From positions 1 to 33,118 of the forward strand of contig CAMWVV010000007.1 of the NCBI GenBank assembly GCA_947177755.1: a stretch of 33,118 bases of DNA, in the 5' to 3' direction. The notes under the pieces were generated by a model that saw only the letters and a list, made by a program, of their open reading frames with translations, made no database searches and was not told the DNA's origin. Within the stretch, counting starts at the first letter, position 1; each line of letters opens with the position of its first letter. The translations under genes were made by a program, and so were the position numbers. This document shows, one piece after another, positions 1-8,384 of the stretch. The DNA is from an uncultured Ruminococcus sp. (lineage in GTDB: Bacteria > Bacillota > Clostridia > Oscillospirales > Ruminococcaceae).

Positions 1-760
1 CGAGAATAGGGAAAAGCTTGCATATATCGTCACGCTGGATTTCGGTGTTTCTGTATATTTTACGCTGTTTTGTGCGGTTCGCAATCTGTGCGAACTCCGC
101 CTTTTTACCGCCCATTCTTGTAATCGTTTCAACATTTCCGATGAAACATATTCCGAGCGTCTGACCTTTATCGTTGAAGTAGTCGGAAAAACTTCTGAGT
201 ACTTCAATTGTCTTGACCGTCAGATGCTGTGCCTCGTCGAATATAAGGATTGCCCCGTCCGAAAGCTTGTTTGCAATTGAGAACCAGAGTTCGTTGACGG
301 ACTTTTCCTGACCTGCACCGATGCGGTCGGCAATTGTTTTTAAAAGACTTTTTACGTTGGTCAGGCACGGATTAATTGTTATTAAAAAGCTGTTTGAAGG
401 GTTGTCCGACACGAATTTCTGTGCGGCTTTTGTCTTGCCTATTCCTGCATCGCCGCACGCCACTGCAAGTCCTCCCTTGACCTGACACACGGAAATTATG
501 TCGTAAATCTGTTCTGAAATGGTTGTCGGAGCGTAGCCGACTTCTGAATATGTAAGCTTTGCCTTTTCCTTTACCCCGAAATACTGCTCCAGAACATCGA
601 ATATTTTCTGTGGATTGGCATTGTATTTGCCGTTTCTTATCTGTGACAGTGCTGTTCCAGACACGCCGATGAGCTGACCGACGGCGTTCTGACTGAGATT
701 TTTTTCTTTCTGAAGAGCCTCTACCTTGTTTAAAAGCTCCGTCTGTTGTTGTGTATACAT
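1..760 (-). CDS. MuB-type AAA ATPase with N-terminal XRE-like HTH (partial, 3' end outside window)
   Basis: Not in the ORF track because it is open at the left edge. Translating the minus strand from the ATG at 760 gives MYTQQQTELLNKVEALQKEKNLSQNAVGQLIGVSGTALSQIRNGKY... (HTH), then GGLAVACGDAGIGKTKAA (Walker A) and DGAILIFDEAQHL (Walker B). It directly follows the transposase stop at 761. Confidence 0.88.
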   Translation of the reverse strand, partial: MYTQQQTELLNKVEALQKEKNLSQNAVGQLIGVSGTALSQIRNGKYNANPQKIFDVLEQYFGVKEKAKLTYSEVGYAPTTISEQIYDIISVCQVKGGLAVACGDAGIGKTKAAQKFVSDNPSNSFLITINPCLTNVKSLLKTIADRIGAGQEKSVNELWFSIANKLSDGAILIFDEAQHLTVKTIEVLRSFSDYFNDKGQTLGICFIGNVETITRMGGKKAEFAQIANRTKQRKIYRNTEIQRDDICKLFPIL

Positions 761-2752
761 TTATTTTTTCCTCATTTCCGAATTTTTTCTGATTTTTTTC
801 ATGTCAATAACGACACTTTCCGCACCGACCGCCATGCGTTCTTCCGCTTCTTCGTCCGCAGTTACTACGATTATATTTTTCGGCTGCTGTATATTGAATT
901 TGCCTGTATTTCGGCTTGCAATGTATCTCAGACCGTCTTTCTGCGTAAGACCGACACTGCCCCTGAGTTCCCTTGCACGTGCCTTGACCTGTTTTACAAC
1001 GTCCGCCTGTCCATGCCCGAGTTTCGCAAGTTTTTCCCTGCTTTCGCTGAAATAACGGGTAATAAGCCAGTCCGCACACTCCCAGCTGTACAGATACCTG
1101 TCTTCACGGTCATAAATACGGACGTTTGAAAGGTCGTTGCGGTCGTACCTCACACAGACCTCTTCACCGATGTGCTGCCACGTAATATTTTTATCATAGT
1201 ACCATATTTTTTCGCCGTGATACGTGATAAATACGCCGTCACGCTTGACTTTCTGGAATCCTGCATTTCTCAACATCAGCAGGTCGAGAACGTCCGCACT
1301 TGCTTTTCTGAACTCAGTTTCCCTGATTGAATCATTCCATACATCAATTAAAGTCATACCCTTGTACTTTGTCTCACTGCTTCCGTAAGGCTGAACATTG
1401 TAGACATTATCCGCAAAGTCCGCAAACGATTCACGCAGTTCCGATTCTGTTTCAATCGTACAGTTTTTTATATTCTGTTTCAGAATTTCAGGACGCTCCG
1501 TGATATTTCCTCCGCAGTAGCCGTACTGACCCATACAGAACTGTTCCTTTATTATGCGGTGAATCCGTTCGACGACTTTCGCCTGTGCGTTTGTGACTTT
1601 TGCGAAAATCAGCTTTATTCCAAGTTTTTCAATTATCGTAATCGGAATATTGCCCTGCTTGTTTCTGGAAACTTTTCGGTTACGCTGTTCACCTGCAATG
1701 TCAAGTGCCGTAAACTCACGACCGTTATCAAAATACAGATATTTCGGTATTCCGAATCTCATCATTGCAAACCTGAGTGCGTCAAGAGTTGACTGTGAAT
1801 CAGGACTTTCGGTTATATTCCAGCCCACAAGAACGTTTGATTTTACGTCAAGAACGGTGGTTATGTACATCCTCTTTGTCTTTTCAGAACCGTCATTCTG
1901 CCTGATGATAACGTCAAATGTGTAGTTGTCCATAACCCACACGTCGTTGGCATAAACGTTGCCTTTCTGACGGTTTGCATACGGAATGCAGTGGTCATGC
2001 AGTGCTTTTTCTCCTTTTCGTGAGTACTCAAGAACCGCAAAAGGAAGAGTTTTTATTTTTCTCCTGAAACACGCTTCTGACGGGATTTCTCCCATAAGTT
2101 CGGGATATTCTTCGACTATGTATGCGTTTACCATACGATAGCATTTACTCACTTTCGGCTCGCTCTGGTCAAGATACAGGCTAAGAAAACTCTGCCATAT
2201 TATATTGTTGTCATTGAGTTTGCTTTTACCCTTGTTCCAGCCGCCACGACCGTCAATAAGTTCTGCATAACATTCGTTTTTGTAAGCCGAATATTTACGG
2301 TACAGAATGTCCGTGCTTATTTCCAAATCCGGATTGAGATATTTCTGATGAGCAACAAACAGTTTGTCAAACTCGGTCTTGTCTTTGCGTTCAGAGCGTT
2401 CTGCCTGCCACTGTGTGAGCAGTTCAGTCCAGCGTTTTATTTCCGCACGCTCCGATTCGGAAAATTCTTCAAATGCTTTTTTAATACCTTTGGAACGATA
2501 TTTTAAAGCTGTTTTTTTGTTGCTTTGGTTGTCGGTCTTTTCGGGAAATATTCCCGTTTCAGTTTTTTTACTTCGGTAATATTTTTTCTGTAAATCATCT
2601 GATAAAACCGATACGGATATTATATATTTCATTCTGCCTTTGCAGTTCAGTTCCTGCTCCGCCCGAATTACGCCGTTCTTGCACAGTCTTTTTATATACC
2701 TTTCGGAACAGCCTTTTAATTCTGCTACTTCTTTTACTGTCAGATAATCCAC
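761..2752 (-). CDS. MuA-type DDE transposase/integrase (rve core)
   Basis: 663 aa; N-terminal helix-turn-helix MDYLTVKEVAELKGCSERYIKRLCKNG; catalytic-core segments NDVWVMDNYTFDV, YLYFDNGREF, VVERIHRIIKEQF; adjacent MuB-like ATPase. Confidence 0.9.
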   Translation of the reverse strand: MDYLTVKEVAELKGCSERYIKRLCKNGVIRAEQELNCKGRMKYIISVSVLSDDLQKKYYRSKKTETGIFPEKTDNQSNKKTALKYRSKGIKKAFEEFSESERAEIKRWTELLTQWQAERSERKDKTEFDKLFVAHQKYLNPDLEISTDILYRKYSAYKNECYAELIDGRGGWNKGKSKLNDNNIIWQSFLSLYLDQSEPKVSKCYRMVNAYIVEEYPELMGEIPSEACFRRKIKTLPFAVLEYSRKGEKALHDHCIPYANRQKGNVYANDVWVMDNYTFDVIIRQNDGSEKTKRMYITTVLDVKSNVLVGWNITESPDSQSTLDALRFAMMRFGIPKYLYFDNGREFTALDIAGEQRNRKVSRNKQGNIPITIIEKLGIKLIFAKVTNAQAKVVERIHRIIKEQFCMGQYGYCGGNITERPEILKQNIKNCTIETESELRESFADFADNVYNVQPYGSSETKYKGMTLIDVWNDSIRETEFRKASADVLDLLMLRNAGFQKVKRDGVFITYHGEKIWYYDKNITWQHIGEEVCVRYDRNDLSNVRIYDREDRYLYSWECADWLITRYFSESREKLAKLGHGQADVVKQVKARARELRGSVGLTQKDGLRYIASRNTGKFNIQQPKNIIVVTADEEAEERMAVGAESVVIDMKKIRKNSEMRKK

Positions 2753-2785
2753 AATTTTCTCCTCTCTGTTTATTTTTATTAAAAA

Positions 2786-2995
2786 TCAGACTGCTTTTCT
2801 TTCGTCAAAAAGCAGATAGTCAATACTCACTCCCAGTGCGGAGGCAATATTAATAAGCATCTGCATTGACGGATTGAAACCGTTTCTTTCCAGCCGTGAA
2901 ATATAAGGCTGTGAAGTTTTAGTTTTTTCTGCAAGTTCAATTTGAGTGTATCCGAGTTCTTCACGACGTTGCTTAACTTTCTGTCCGAATGTCAT
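2786..2995 (-). CDS. XRE-family HTH regulator (Ner-like position)
   Basis: 69 aa; MTFGQKVKQRREELGYTQIELAEKTKTSQPYISRLERNGFNPSMQMLINIASALGVSIDYLL, a classic Cro/C1 HTH; immediately upstream of the transposase. Confidence 0.9.
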   Translation of the reverse strand: MTFGQKVKQRREELGYTQIELAEKTKTSQPYISRLERNGFNPSMQMLINIASALGVSIDYLLFDERKAV

Positions 2996-3039
2996 AAAAT
3001 CATTCCTTTCTGTTTACTTTTCCAAATACTTGTGATAAA

Positions 3040-3068
3040 ATTATAATACGGGTTTTTATGCCCTTGAA
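3040..3068 (-). promoter_or_regulatory. Predicted sigma-A promoter for the XRE/MuA/MuB operon
   Basis: Minus strand TTCAAG (3063-3068), 17-nt spacer, TATAAT (3040-3045), upstream of the start at 2995. Confidence 0.65.
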
Positions 3069-3091
3069 TATTACCGTAATTTATATTATAA

Positions 3092-3106
3092 TTAGATTTT
3101 TTCTAA
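3092..3106. promoter_or_regulatory. Operator dyad O1 (TTAGATTTTTTCTAA)
   Basis: TTAGA-N5-TCTAA dyad; exact reverse complement of O2 at 3132-3146; between divergent XRE genes. Confidence 0.7.
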
Positions 3107-3131
3107 ATGTCAAGAGCTTTTAAAAATAAAA

Positions 3132-3146
3132 TTAGAAAAAATCTAA
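3132..3146. promoter_or_regulatory. Operator dyad O2 (TTAGAAAAAATCTAA)
   Basis: Exact reverse complement of O1, 40 bp centre to centre. Confidence 0.7.
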
Positions 3147-3180
3147 ATATGTTATTATTACTAAAAGGAGTGTGTTTGTT

Positions 3181-3756
3181 TTGGAGATTATAGACAGAAT
3201 TTCCTGTTTATTAGGTAACAGAGAACAAAAAGAACTGACTAATTACCTCGGACTGAATAGTGTCGCATTTTCAGAATGGAAATCAGGAAAAAGCAGGTCA
3301 TATAGAAAATATCTAATTGAAATAGCGGAATTTTTTCATGTTTCACTGGATTATTTGGTTTACGGAAATAAGAATAATTCAATAAAACTGAATCCCGATG
3401 AGCAGGAACTGCTTGAAAACTACAGCAGATTAAGTGAAGCAGACAAAAAAGAAGTATCGGAAAAAGTAAAAGAACTGTCTGTATATAATGATGTGTTCGG
3501 AAATAAAAGGGCAGGAAGTCAGAATGAAAATGAAATGCTTGAAATTTTTAAAAAATTCAATGACCGTGAACAGATAAAAATTATAGGCAGAATGGAAGAA
3601 TGGCTTGAAGTAAAATACAGAAGAAATGCAATAGACAAACAGCAGATAGTGGGCGTTCAGGTTGCCAGAAGAACAGATGGAAAATTCAGAAAAGAACCTG
3701 TTACCGCCGAAGAAATGGAAAAGATTAAAGCACTGCCCGAAGACACTGATTATTAA
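3181..3756 (+). CDS. XRE-family HTH repressor (phage c-repressor/ImmR-like)
   Basis: ORF track starts at GTG 3172, but AAAGGAG at 3164-3170 fits TTG 3181 better. HTH LLGNREQKELTNYLGLNSVAFSEWKSGKSRSYRKYLIEIAEFFHVSLDYLVYG. Confidence 0.82.
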   Translation: MEIIDRISCLLGNREQKELTNYLGLNSVAFSEWKSGKSRSYRKYLIEIAEFFHVSLDYLVYGNKNNSIKLNPDEQELLENYSRLSEADKKEVSEKVKELSVYNDVFGNKRAGSQNENEMLEIFKKFNDREQIKIIGRMEEWLEVKYRRNAIDKQQIVGVQVARRTDGKFRKEPVTAEEMEKIKALPEDTDY

Positions 3757-3767
3757 TATAGAAAAAA

Positions 3768-3801
3768 CACCTCCAAGACGTTAAAATATCTCTTGGAGGT
3801 G
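3768..3801 (+). promoter_or_regulatory. Perfect 11-bp hairpin sequestering the Shine-Dalgarno of the ImmA-like gene
   Basis: CACCTCCAAGA (3768-3778), 12-nt loop, TCTTGGAGGTG (3791-3801). GGAGGTG is the SD for TTG 3808. Confidence 0.8.
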
Positions 3802-3807
3802 ATTATT

Positions 3808-4377
3808 TTGAAATATAAAATTTATACAAACACAAGGGATTCAAGCTGGAAATTTCTTATTCAGCATAAAATTTCCTGTCTGCCGATTAATCTGAAACAG
3901 ATTACTTCAGAAATGGAAATAACCGTAAAAAAAGACACTTCAGGTATACTTCGTGAAAGTGAATCAGGCAGAGCAGTCAATGCAAACGGTGACTTACATA
4001 TTATAGTGCGTGAATCTCCCGTCCCTCAGAAACGTTATACTATCATGCACGAAATAGGTCATATTGTCCTCGGTCACACGGAAAAAGACATAGTATCAGA
4101 TATAAATGAATACGCTGCCGAACGGTTTGCAATTGATGTCTTGGCACCTGCCTGCGTTCTGTGGGGACTGAATATCCATTCCGCTGAAGAAATAGCCGAA
4201 ATATGCAATATTTCCCTTTCAGCTGCCCGAATCAGAGCAGAGAGAATGGAAATGCTATATAAGCGTGACAAATTCCTTACTTCTTCCCTTGAAAGACAGG
4301 TTTTTAACCAGTTTTACGACTTTATCAGTACAAGACGGATTTTTCTGTTTTCTGATAAAGAAAATTTCAGACGTTGA
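3808..4377 (+). CDS. ImmA/IrrE-family metallo-endopeptidase
   Basis: HEXXH motif in YTIMHEIGHIVLGHTEKD, followed by EYAAERFAIDVLAP; adjacent to an XRE repressor. ORF track starts at TTG 3793, inside the SD; TTG 3808 fits GGAGGTG. Confidence 0.85.
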   Translation: MKYKIYTNTRDSSWKFLIQHKISCLPINLKQITSEMEITVKKDTSGILRESESGRAVNANGDLHIIVRESPVPQKRYTIMHEIGHIVLGHTEKDIVSDINEYAAERFAIDVLAPACVLWGLNIHSAEEIAEICNISLSAARIRAERMEMLYKRDKFLTSSLERQVFNQFYDFISTRRIFLFSDKENFRR

Positions 4378-4464
4378 ATTACATAATAATATTGACAAAA
4401 CTAAAAAACATCTTGCAGACAACCAATATCTGCACATCAAAATTTTACTGTGAGTATAAAAATG

Positions 4465-4514
4465 ATATGGGAACAAGTTCCCGTATCAATCGGAATCAGT
4501 TCCCATATTCCCAT
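4465..4514. repeat. Cluster of GTTCCC(A/G)TAT inverted/direct repeats
   Basis: ATATGGGAACAAGTTCCCGTAT (4465-4486), GTTCCCATAT (4499-4508), ATTCCCAT (4507-4514). Confidence 0.6.
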
Positions 4515-4636
4515 TTAATTTCTGCTTTTTCAAACTGAATTTCTGATTATACTTTCATAAGTCCTTAAAAAATTTTTAAAGACGATTCAGAGGATTCAAG
4601 CAGAAATTTCCATGCCGTATATAAGAATAACCACGC

Positions 4637-4682
4637 AAAAAAACCTTGAAAACGGATTTTTTATTCCGTAATCAAGTTTTTT
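4637..4682. terminator. Bidirectional terminator-like hairpin downstream of the ImmA-like gene
   Basis: A-run, then CTTGA (4645-4649)/TCAAG (4672-4676) and ACGGA (4652-4656)/TCCGT (4665-4669), then T-run 4677-4682. Confidence 0.5.
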
Positions 4683-4752
4683 CATTTCCACAGGATTTTT
4701 TATTTCGTTTTTTTCACTTTATCTCATATAATATCCGGCTATACATCACGAA

Positions 4753-4799
4753 TTTCCGCAGTATTTACGGCTTTTTCCGCATTTGTACGGCTTTTTTCA
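4753..4799. repeat. Tandem ~21-bp repeats, candidate transposase-binding end repeats of the Mu-like element
   Basis: TTTCCGCAGTATTTACGGCTTT followed at 21-bp offset by TTTCCGCATTTGTACGGCTTTTTTCA; lies in the gap between the element's regulatory genes and the PP2C gene. Confidence 0.5.
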
Positions 4800-4842
4800 T
4801 TTTTGTATTCTGCTTGTAAAATTACATTTATTTTAAAACATT

Positions 4843-4876
4843 ACCGCTGTGTTTTTAAATGCACAGCGGTTTTTTT
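4843..4876 (+). terminator. Rho-independent terminator
   Basis: ACCGCTGTG (4843-4851), 10-nt loop, CACAGCGGT (4862-4870), T-run. Confidence 0.75.
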
Positions 4877-4911
4877 AATGAATAAGGCAGTACAGAAAAC
4901 GACCGCACTAA

Positions 4912-5856
4912 TCATGTATAATTATTTTTCTGAATGACAACGCAGGTAACATTATCTTTTCCGCCTTTTTCAAGAGCCTTTTTAACAAGCAGTTCCGCAT
5001 AATTTTCAGAATCAGACGAAAGCATTTCCACAATTTCCTCATCACTGCACATATCTGTAAGACCATCACTGCAAATCAGTATTTTTCCATTGCCCATTTC
5101 AAACGGTTCATATTTCAGAGAATGAAGACCTATTCTGCGGTCGTCCACGCCTAAAAATAAAGTGATTTTATGTGAATCGGGACTGTTTCTTGCTTCTTCT
5201 TCGGTATAGATGTTTGCTTTAAGTTTTCGCATTGCAAGCGTCTGGTCTTCGGTTATCTGTTTTATTTTACCGTCGGAAAAAAAGTAAACCCTGCTGTCAC
5301 CTATATTGAAAGCATGCACATATTCACCGACCATACATACCATTGCGAGAGTGCTTCCGCTTCTTTTACAGCGTTTTTCTTCAACCATTTCACATATACG
5401 CCTGTTTGCCTCGTTGACATAACTATTTACTGCATCATGAAGTTTTTCGGGCAAAACAGAATTTATTTCACCGCTTAACTGTTCAAGTGTTTCTACAGCT
5501 ATCCGTGAAGCCTCTTCACCGTATGCTTCACCGCCCATTCCGTCGCATACGGCAAAAATACCTCTGCTTATCCTGTTTAAACTTTTCATGAAAGTGAAAT
5601 TTTTTTCTTTTCTGTATCCTACATGGTCACAGTAAAAATTATCTTCATTGTTTTCACGGATTTTTCCCACATCAGAAGAAACATAAACTATAATATCGGA
5701 TTTGTATTCCCTTTCATAAATTATTGTCTTTCTTTCGTGCGGTACTTCATTTATCTCCGTATTTCCGGCGTTATCTTCCGTGATTTTAGTTTCTTCGTCT
5801 TCGTCCACAATTGATTGATAAGGAACTTCCTTTTTTCTTCTGAATATATTCCACAT
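4912..5856 (-). CDS. PP2C-family Ser/Thr protein phosphatase
   Basis: SDVGKIRENNEDNFY, FAVCDGMGGEAYGEEAS, SGSTLAMVC, FNIGDSRVYFF, LICSDGLTDM, GGKDNVTCVVI: canonical PP2C motifs. Confidence 0.93.
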   Translation of the reverse strand: MWNIFRRKKEVPYQSIVDEDEETKITEDNAGNTEINEVPHERKTIIYEREYKSDIIVYVSSDVGKIRENNEDNFYCDHVGYRKEKNFTFMKSLNRISRGIFAVCDGMGGEAYGEEASRIAVETLEQLSGEINSVLPEKLHDAVNSYVNEANRRICEMVEEKRCKRSGSTLAMVCMVGEYVHAFNIGDSRVYFFSDGKIKQITEDQTLAMRKLKANIYTEEEARNSPDSHKITLFLGVDDRRIGLHSLKYEPFEMGNGKILICSDGLTDMCSDEEIVEMLSSDSENYAELLVKKALEKGGKDNVTCVVIQKNNYT

Positions 5857-5868
5857 ATTTCTCTCCTC

Positions 5869-6705
5869 TTAAGAACCTCTGTTACGTATTTTCAGGCTGA
5901 GAACCGATATTATCACGCACACAATATTTATAATCATGATAAATCCCCATGCTTTCAGAAGATTTTCTGAAGTACATTCATATGCCGGTTCGGTTTCAAG
6001 TCTCACCACTTCAGGAAATAAAAGGCTCATTTTAAGCGGTAAGTCCTCACTGTTCAAATCTCCTATACTTCCGAATGCGGACATTCCCCATTTGCTGAAA
6101 GTAATATCTGCAATTTTTTCCGCCCAGCCTTTCAGTTCAAAAAGTACACCGCTCATAACAAGCTGTAAAATAAGCACAAACGGCATTGCAGTCATTGCAA
6201 CGTTAGGAGTTGAAGCCACCGAAGAAATCATTATCCCCATTATATCCGAACCCCATACGACAAGAAAAACAGTAATGAAATATTCTATTATCGATTCCCC
6301 GAATATAATACCGTCAGACGGAAAATCAATGTAAACCATACATATTCCTATCAGAATAATACTCTGTATAAGGCATATAAGAAAATCAAAAATCACGTGT
6401 GACATTATGTATGCACTTATATGCAGACCCGAACGGTATTCGCTGGTAATAGTGTTATGTTCCTTACATATACGCTGAATTGAATTGAATACACCTATCC
6501 ATATTGCCGCAGAAGTAATCGCAAAAAATCCCGATTTTGTCGATTCATATGTTGAAAACATATCTTCACCGACAATCGAACATACAAGGAACGAAATAAC
6601 GCCTGCAATTATAATGAATTTCCAGTCTTTCTGATTCATAAAAAGTCTGCTGTTCTTTACCACATAAACGGGTATCTGTTTTACCATGGAAGTTTTCATT
6701 ATCAA
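5869..6705 (-). CDS. ABC-2 type transporter permease
   Basis: 278 aa with multiple hydrophobic spans; overlaps the stop of the upstream ABC ATPase gene by 4 nt. Confidence 0.78.
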   Translation of the reverse strand: MIMKTSMVKQIPVYVVKNSRLFMNQKDWKFIIIAGVISFLVCSIVGEDMFSTYESTKSGFFAITSAAIWIGVFNSIQRICKEHNTITSEYRSGLHISAYIMSHVIFDFLICLIQSIILIGICMVYIDFPSDGIIFGESIIEYFITVFLVVWGSDIMGIMISSVASTPNVAMTAMPFVLILQLVMSGVLFELKGWAEKIADITFSKWGMSAFGSIGDLNSEDLPLKMSLLFPEVVRLETEPAYECTSENLLKAWGFIMIINIVCVIISVLSLKIRNRGS

Positions 6706-8318
6706 CCCCTCCTTGTCCTTTCAAATTTCTGAATAAATTCGTCACCTCTGCCTTTACCACCCTCATAGTTTATTTCAAGAACGATTTCACTGAGCTTCTT
6801 AACTCCGAAAAATGAAAGTGCATTGGGAATATCTCCGTAATATGCAAGATGACCTGCATCATCAACTTTACTTTTTGCAAGCACAATTACTTTTTTGTAC
6901 ATATTCGCCACATCGTCGGGATAATGCGAAATCATAAGACCTGCCTTTCCGGAATCGGTACAATGCATAAGCTCCAGCGAATTATCTTTTGACTCTTCAA
7001 GTGTTATAGGACGTGTAATCTGTTTCATCTGGTCAACACGCCCTGCAACGTCAAGACCTGCGTCGGGTTCATCAAAAGTAAAGAAGCTTATGTCCCCTAC
7101 AGCCTTTATCGCTACCTGCACTCTCTTTCTCTGTCCTCCGCTTATGATACCAAGCATACTGTTTTTTATTGAAGAAAGCATCATACTTTCTATTACGTCG
7201 TCAACTCTCTGCTTAATTTCCTGTCTGCTGTATTCGGAAGCAAGCTGTAACTTTGCAGAATCCATAATTGTATTGTAAACCGTATCATTTGCACGGTAAT
7301 CGGGATATTGCGGAACTACTCCGATTTTATGTTTCAGTACCCTGAGATTTTTATAAAGATTCATACCTTCAAGAAATATATTTCCTTTTATATCAAGAGT
7401 CTGCTCTATATCATGATTCTGCCCTGTTATTGCCTTTATAAAAGTAGACTTTCCTGCTCCTGCTCCGCCAAGTACAAGTATAAAGTCTCCTGCTTCAATA
7501 TCAAGATTTATATCTTTCAATAGAGTTTTCTTTTTACCAAAATTGCCTCTTTTAGCTTTTACTTCATTAATATTTACATTCATTATTACAGAACGGTTGC
7601 TGTAGTCAAAACTGTCTGCCCTTTTAACCGAAGAATTTACGGAATTATATATAATTTCACTTCCTGTAAAAATAAGGGTGGTATTTGCAATACGGATTAC
7701 GTCAAGCGGATTAAGAAACTGTTCATATTCCACCTGATTCTTGTTTACTGAAACACCGTTTTTGCTGTTGTTGTCGACTATTTTCCATCTGCCTGCATTC
7801 CACTGAAGCATGGCATGATTTCTTGATGACATAAAATCCGTCAGTGAAATACCATCATCTATATTTCTGCCGATTTTTACATTGTAACTTCCATTAAGTG
7901 AGTATCTTTGCCACTGCTCATCTGCTGAAAAAGTAGTGCTGAAAATCATTTCAACCGCCTCATCATGCGGTACATTAAGCTGACTGCGGTCGATTCTGAT
8001 AACATCACCATCAGTGAGCTTTACCGCCCTTGAACCTCTTTCATTGTACTTTTCAAGCTTTATCCCGTTTATGAAAGTACCGTTAAGACTGTTATTGTCC
8101 TTATAATAATATGAACCATCAATGAAAGAAAATTCGCCGTGATTACGTGATGCAATACAGGAATAAAGTGTGATGTCACTGTATGAATCGGACGATTTTC
8201 TTCCCAAACTCATATCACCGCTAAGTCTGACTATTGATAAATTTATACCTTTTTCCAGAATAAAAAGCGTTGCCGGTTTCGGCGGAAGCGGTGCATAATA
8301 CACCGTTCTGTTATCCAT
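6702..8318 (-). CDS. Dual-FHA-domain ABC transporter ATP-binding protein
   Basis: FHA1 MSLGRKSSDSYSDITLYSCIASRNHGEF...NNSLNGTFING; FHA2 VKIGRNIDDGISLTDFMSSRNHAML...NNSKNGVSVN; ABC domain with GGAGAGKST, ISGGQRKRVQVA, FFTFDEPDAGLD, MISHYPDD. Confidence 0.93.
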   Translation of the reverse strand: MDNRTVYYAPLPPKPATLFILEKGINLSIVRLSGDMSLGRKSSDSYSDITLYSCIASRNHGEFSFIDGSYYYKDNNSLNGTFINGIKLEKYNERGSRAVKLTDGDVIRIDRSQLNVPHDEAVEMIFSTTFSADEQWQRYSLNGSYNVKIGRNIDDGISLTDFMSSRNHAMLQWNAGRWKIVDNNSKNGVSVNKNQVEYEQFLNPLDVIRIANTTLIFTGSEIIYNSVNSSVKRADSFDYSNRSVIMNVNINEVKAKRGNFGKKKTLLKDINLDIEAGDFILVLGGAGAGKSTFIKAITGQNHDIEQTLDIKGNIFLEGMNLYKNLRVLKHKIGVVPQYPDYRANDTVYNTIMDSAKLQLASEYSRQEIKQRVDDVIESMMLSSIKNSMLGIISGGQRKRVQVAIKAVGDISFFTFDEPDAGLDVAGRVDQMKQITRPITLEESKDNSLELMHCTDSGKAGLMISHYPDDVANMYKKVIVLAKSKVDDAGHLAYYGDIPNALSFFGVKKLSEIVLEINYEGGKGRGDEFIQKFERTRRG

Positions 8319-8384
8319 AATTATACCTCCCTATTAATAACATGATACAGATTAGATTTTATCATATTTTCCTTAAAATATCAA

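Noticed and set aside
726-1129. Plus-strand ORFs opposite the transposase (726-1055, 746-1129)
   Set aside because: Antisense to a well-supported transposase CDS; cysteine/phenylalanine-rich low-complexity translations with no recognisable family.
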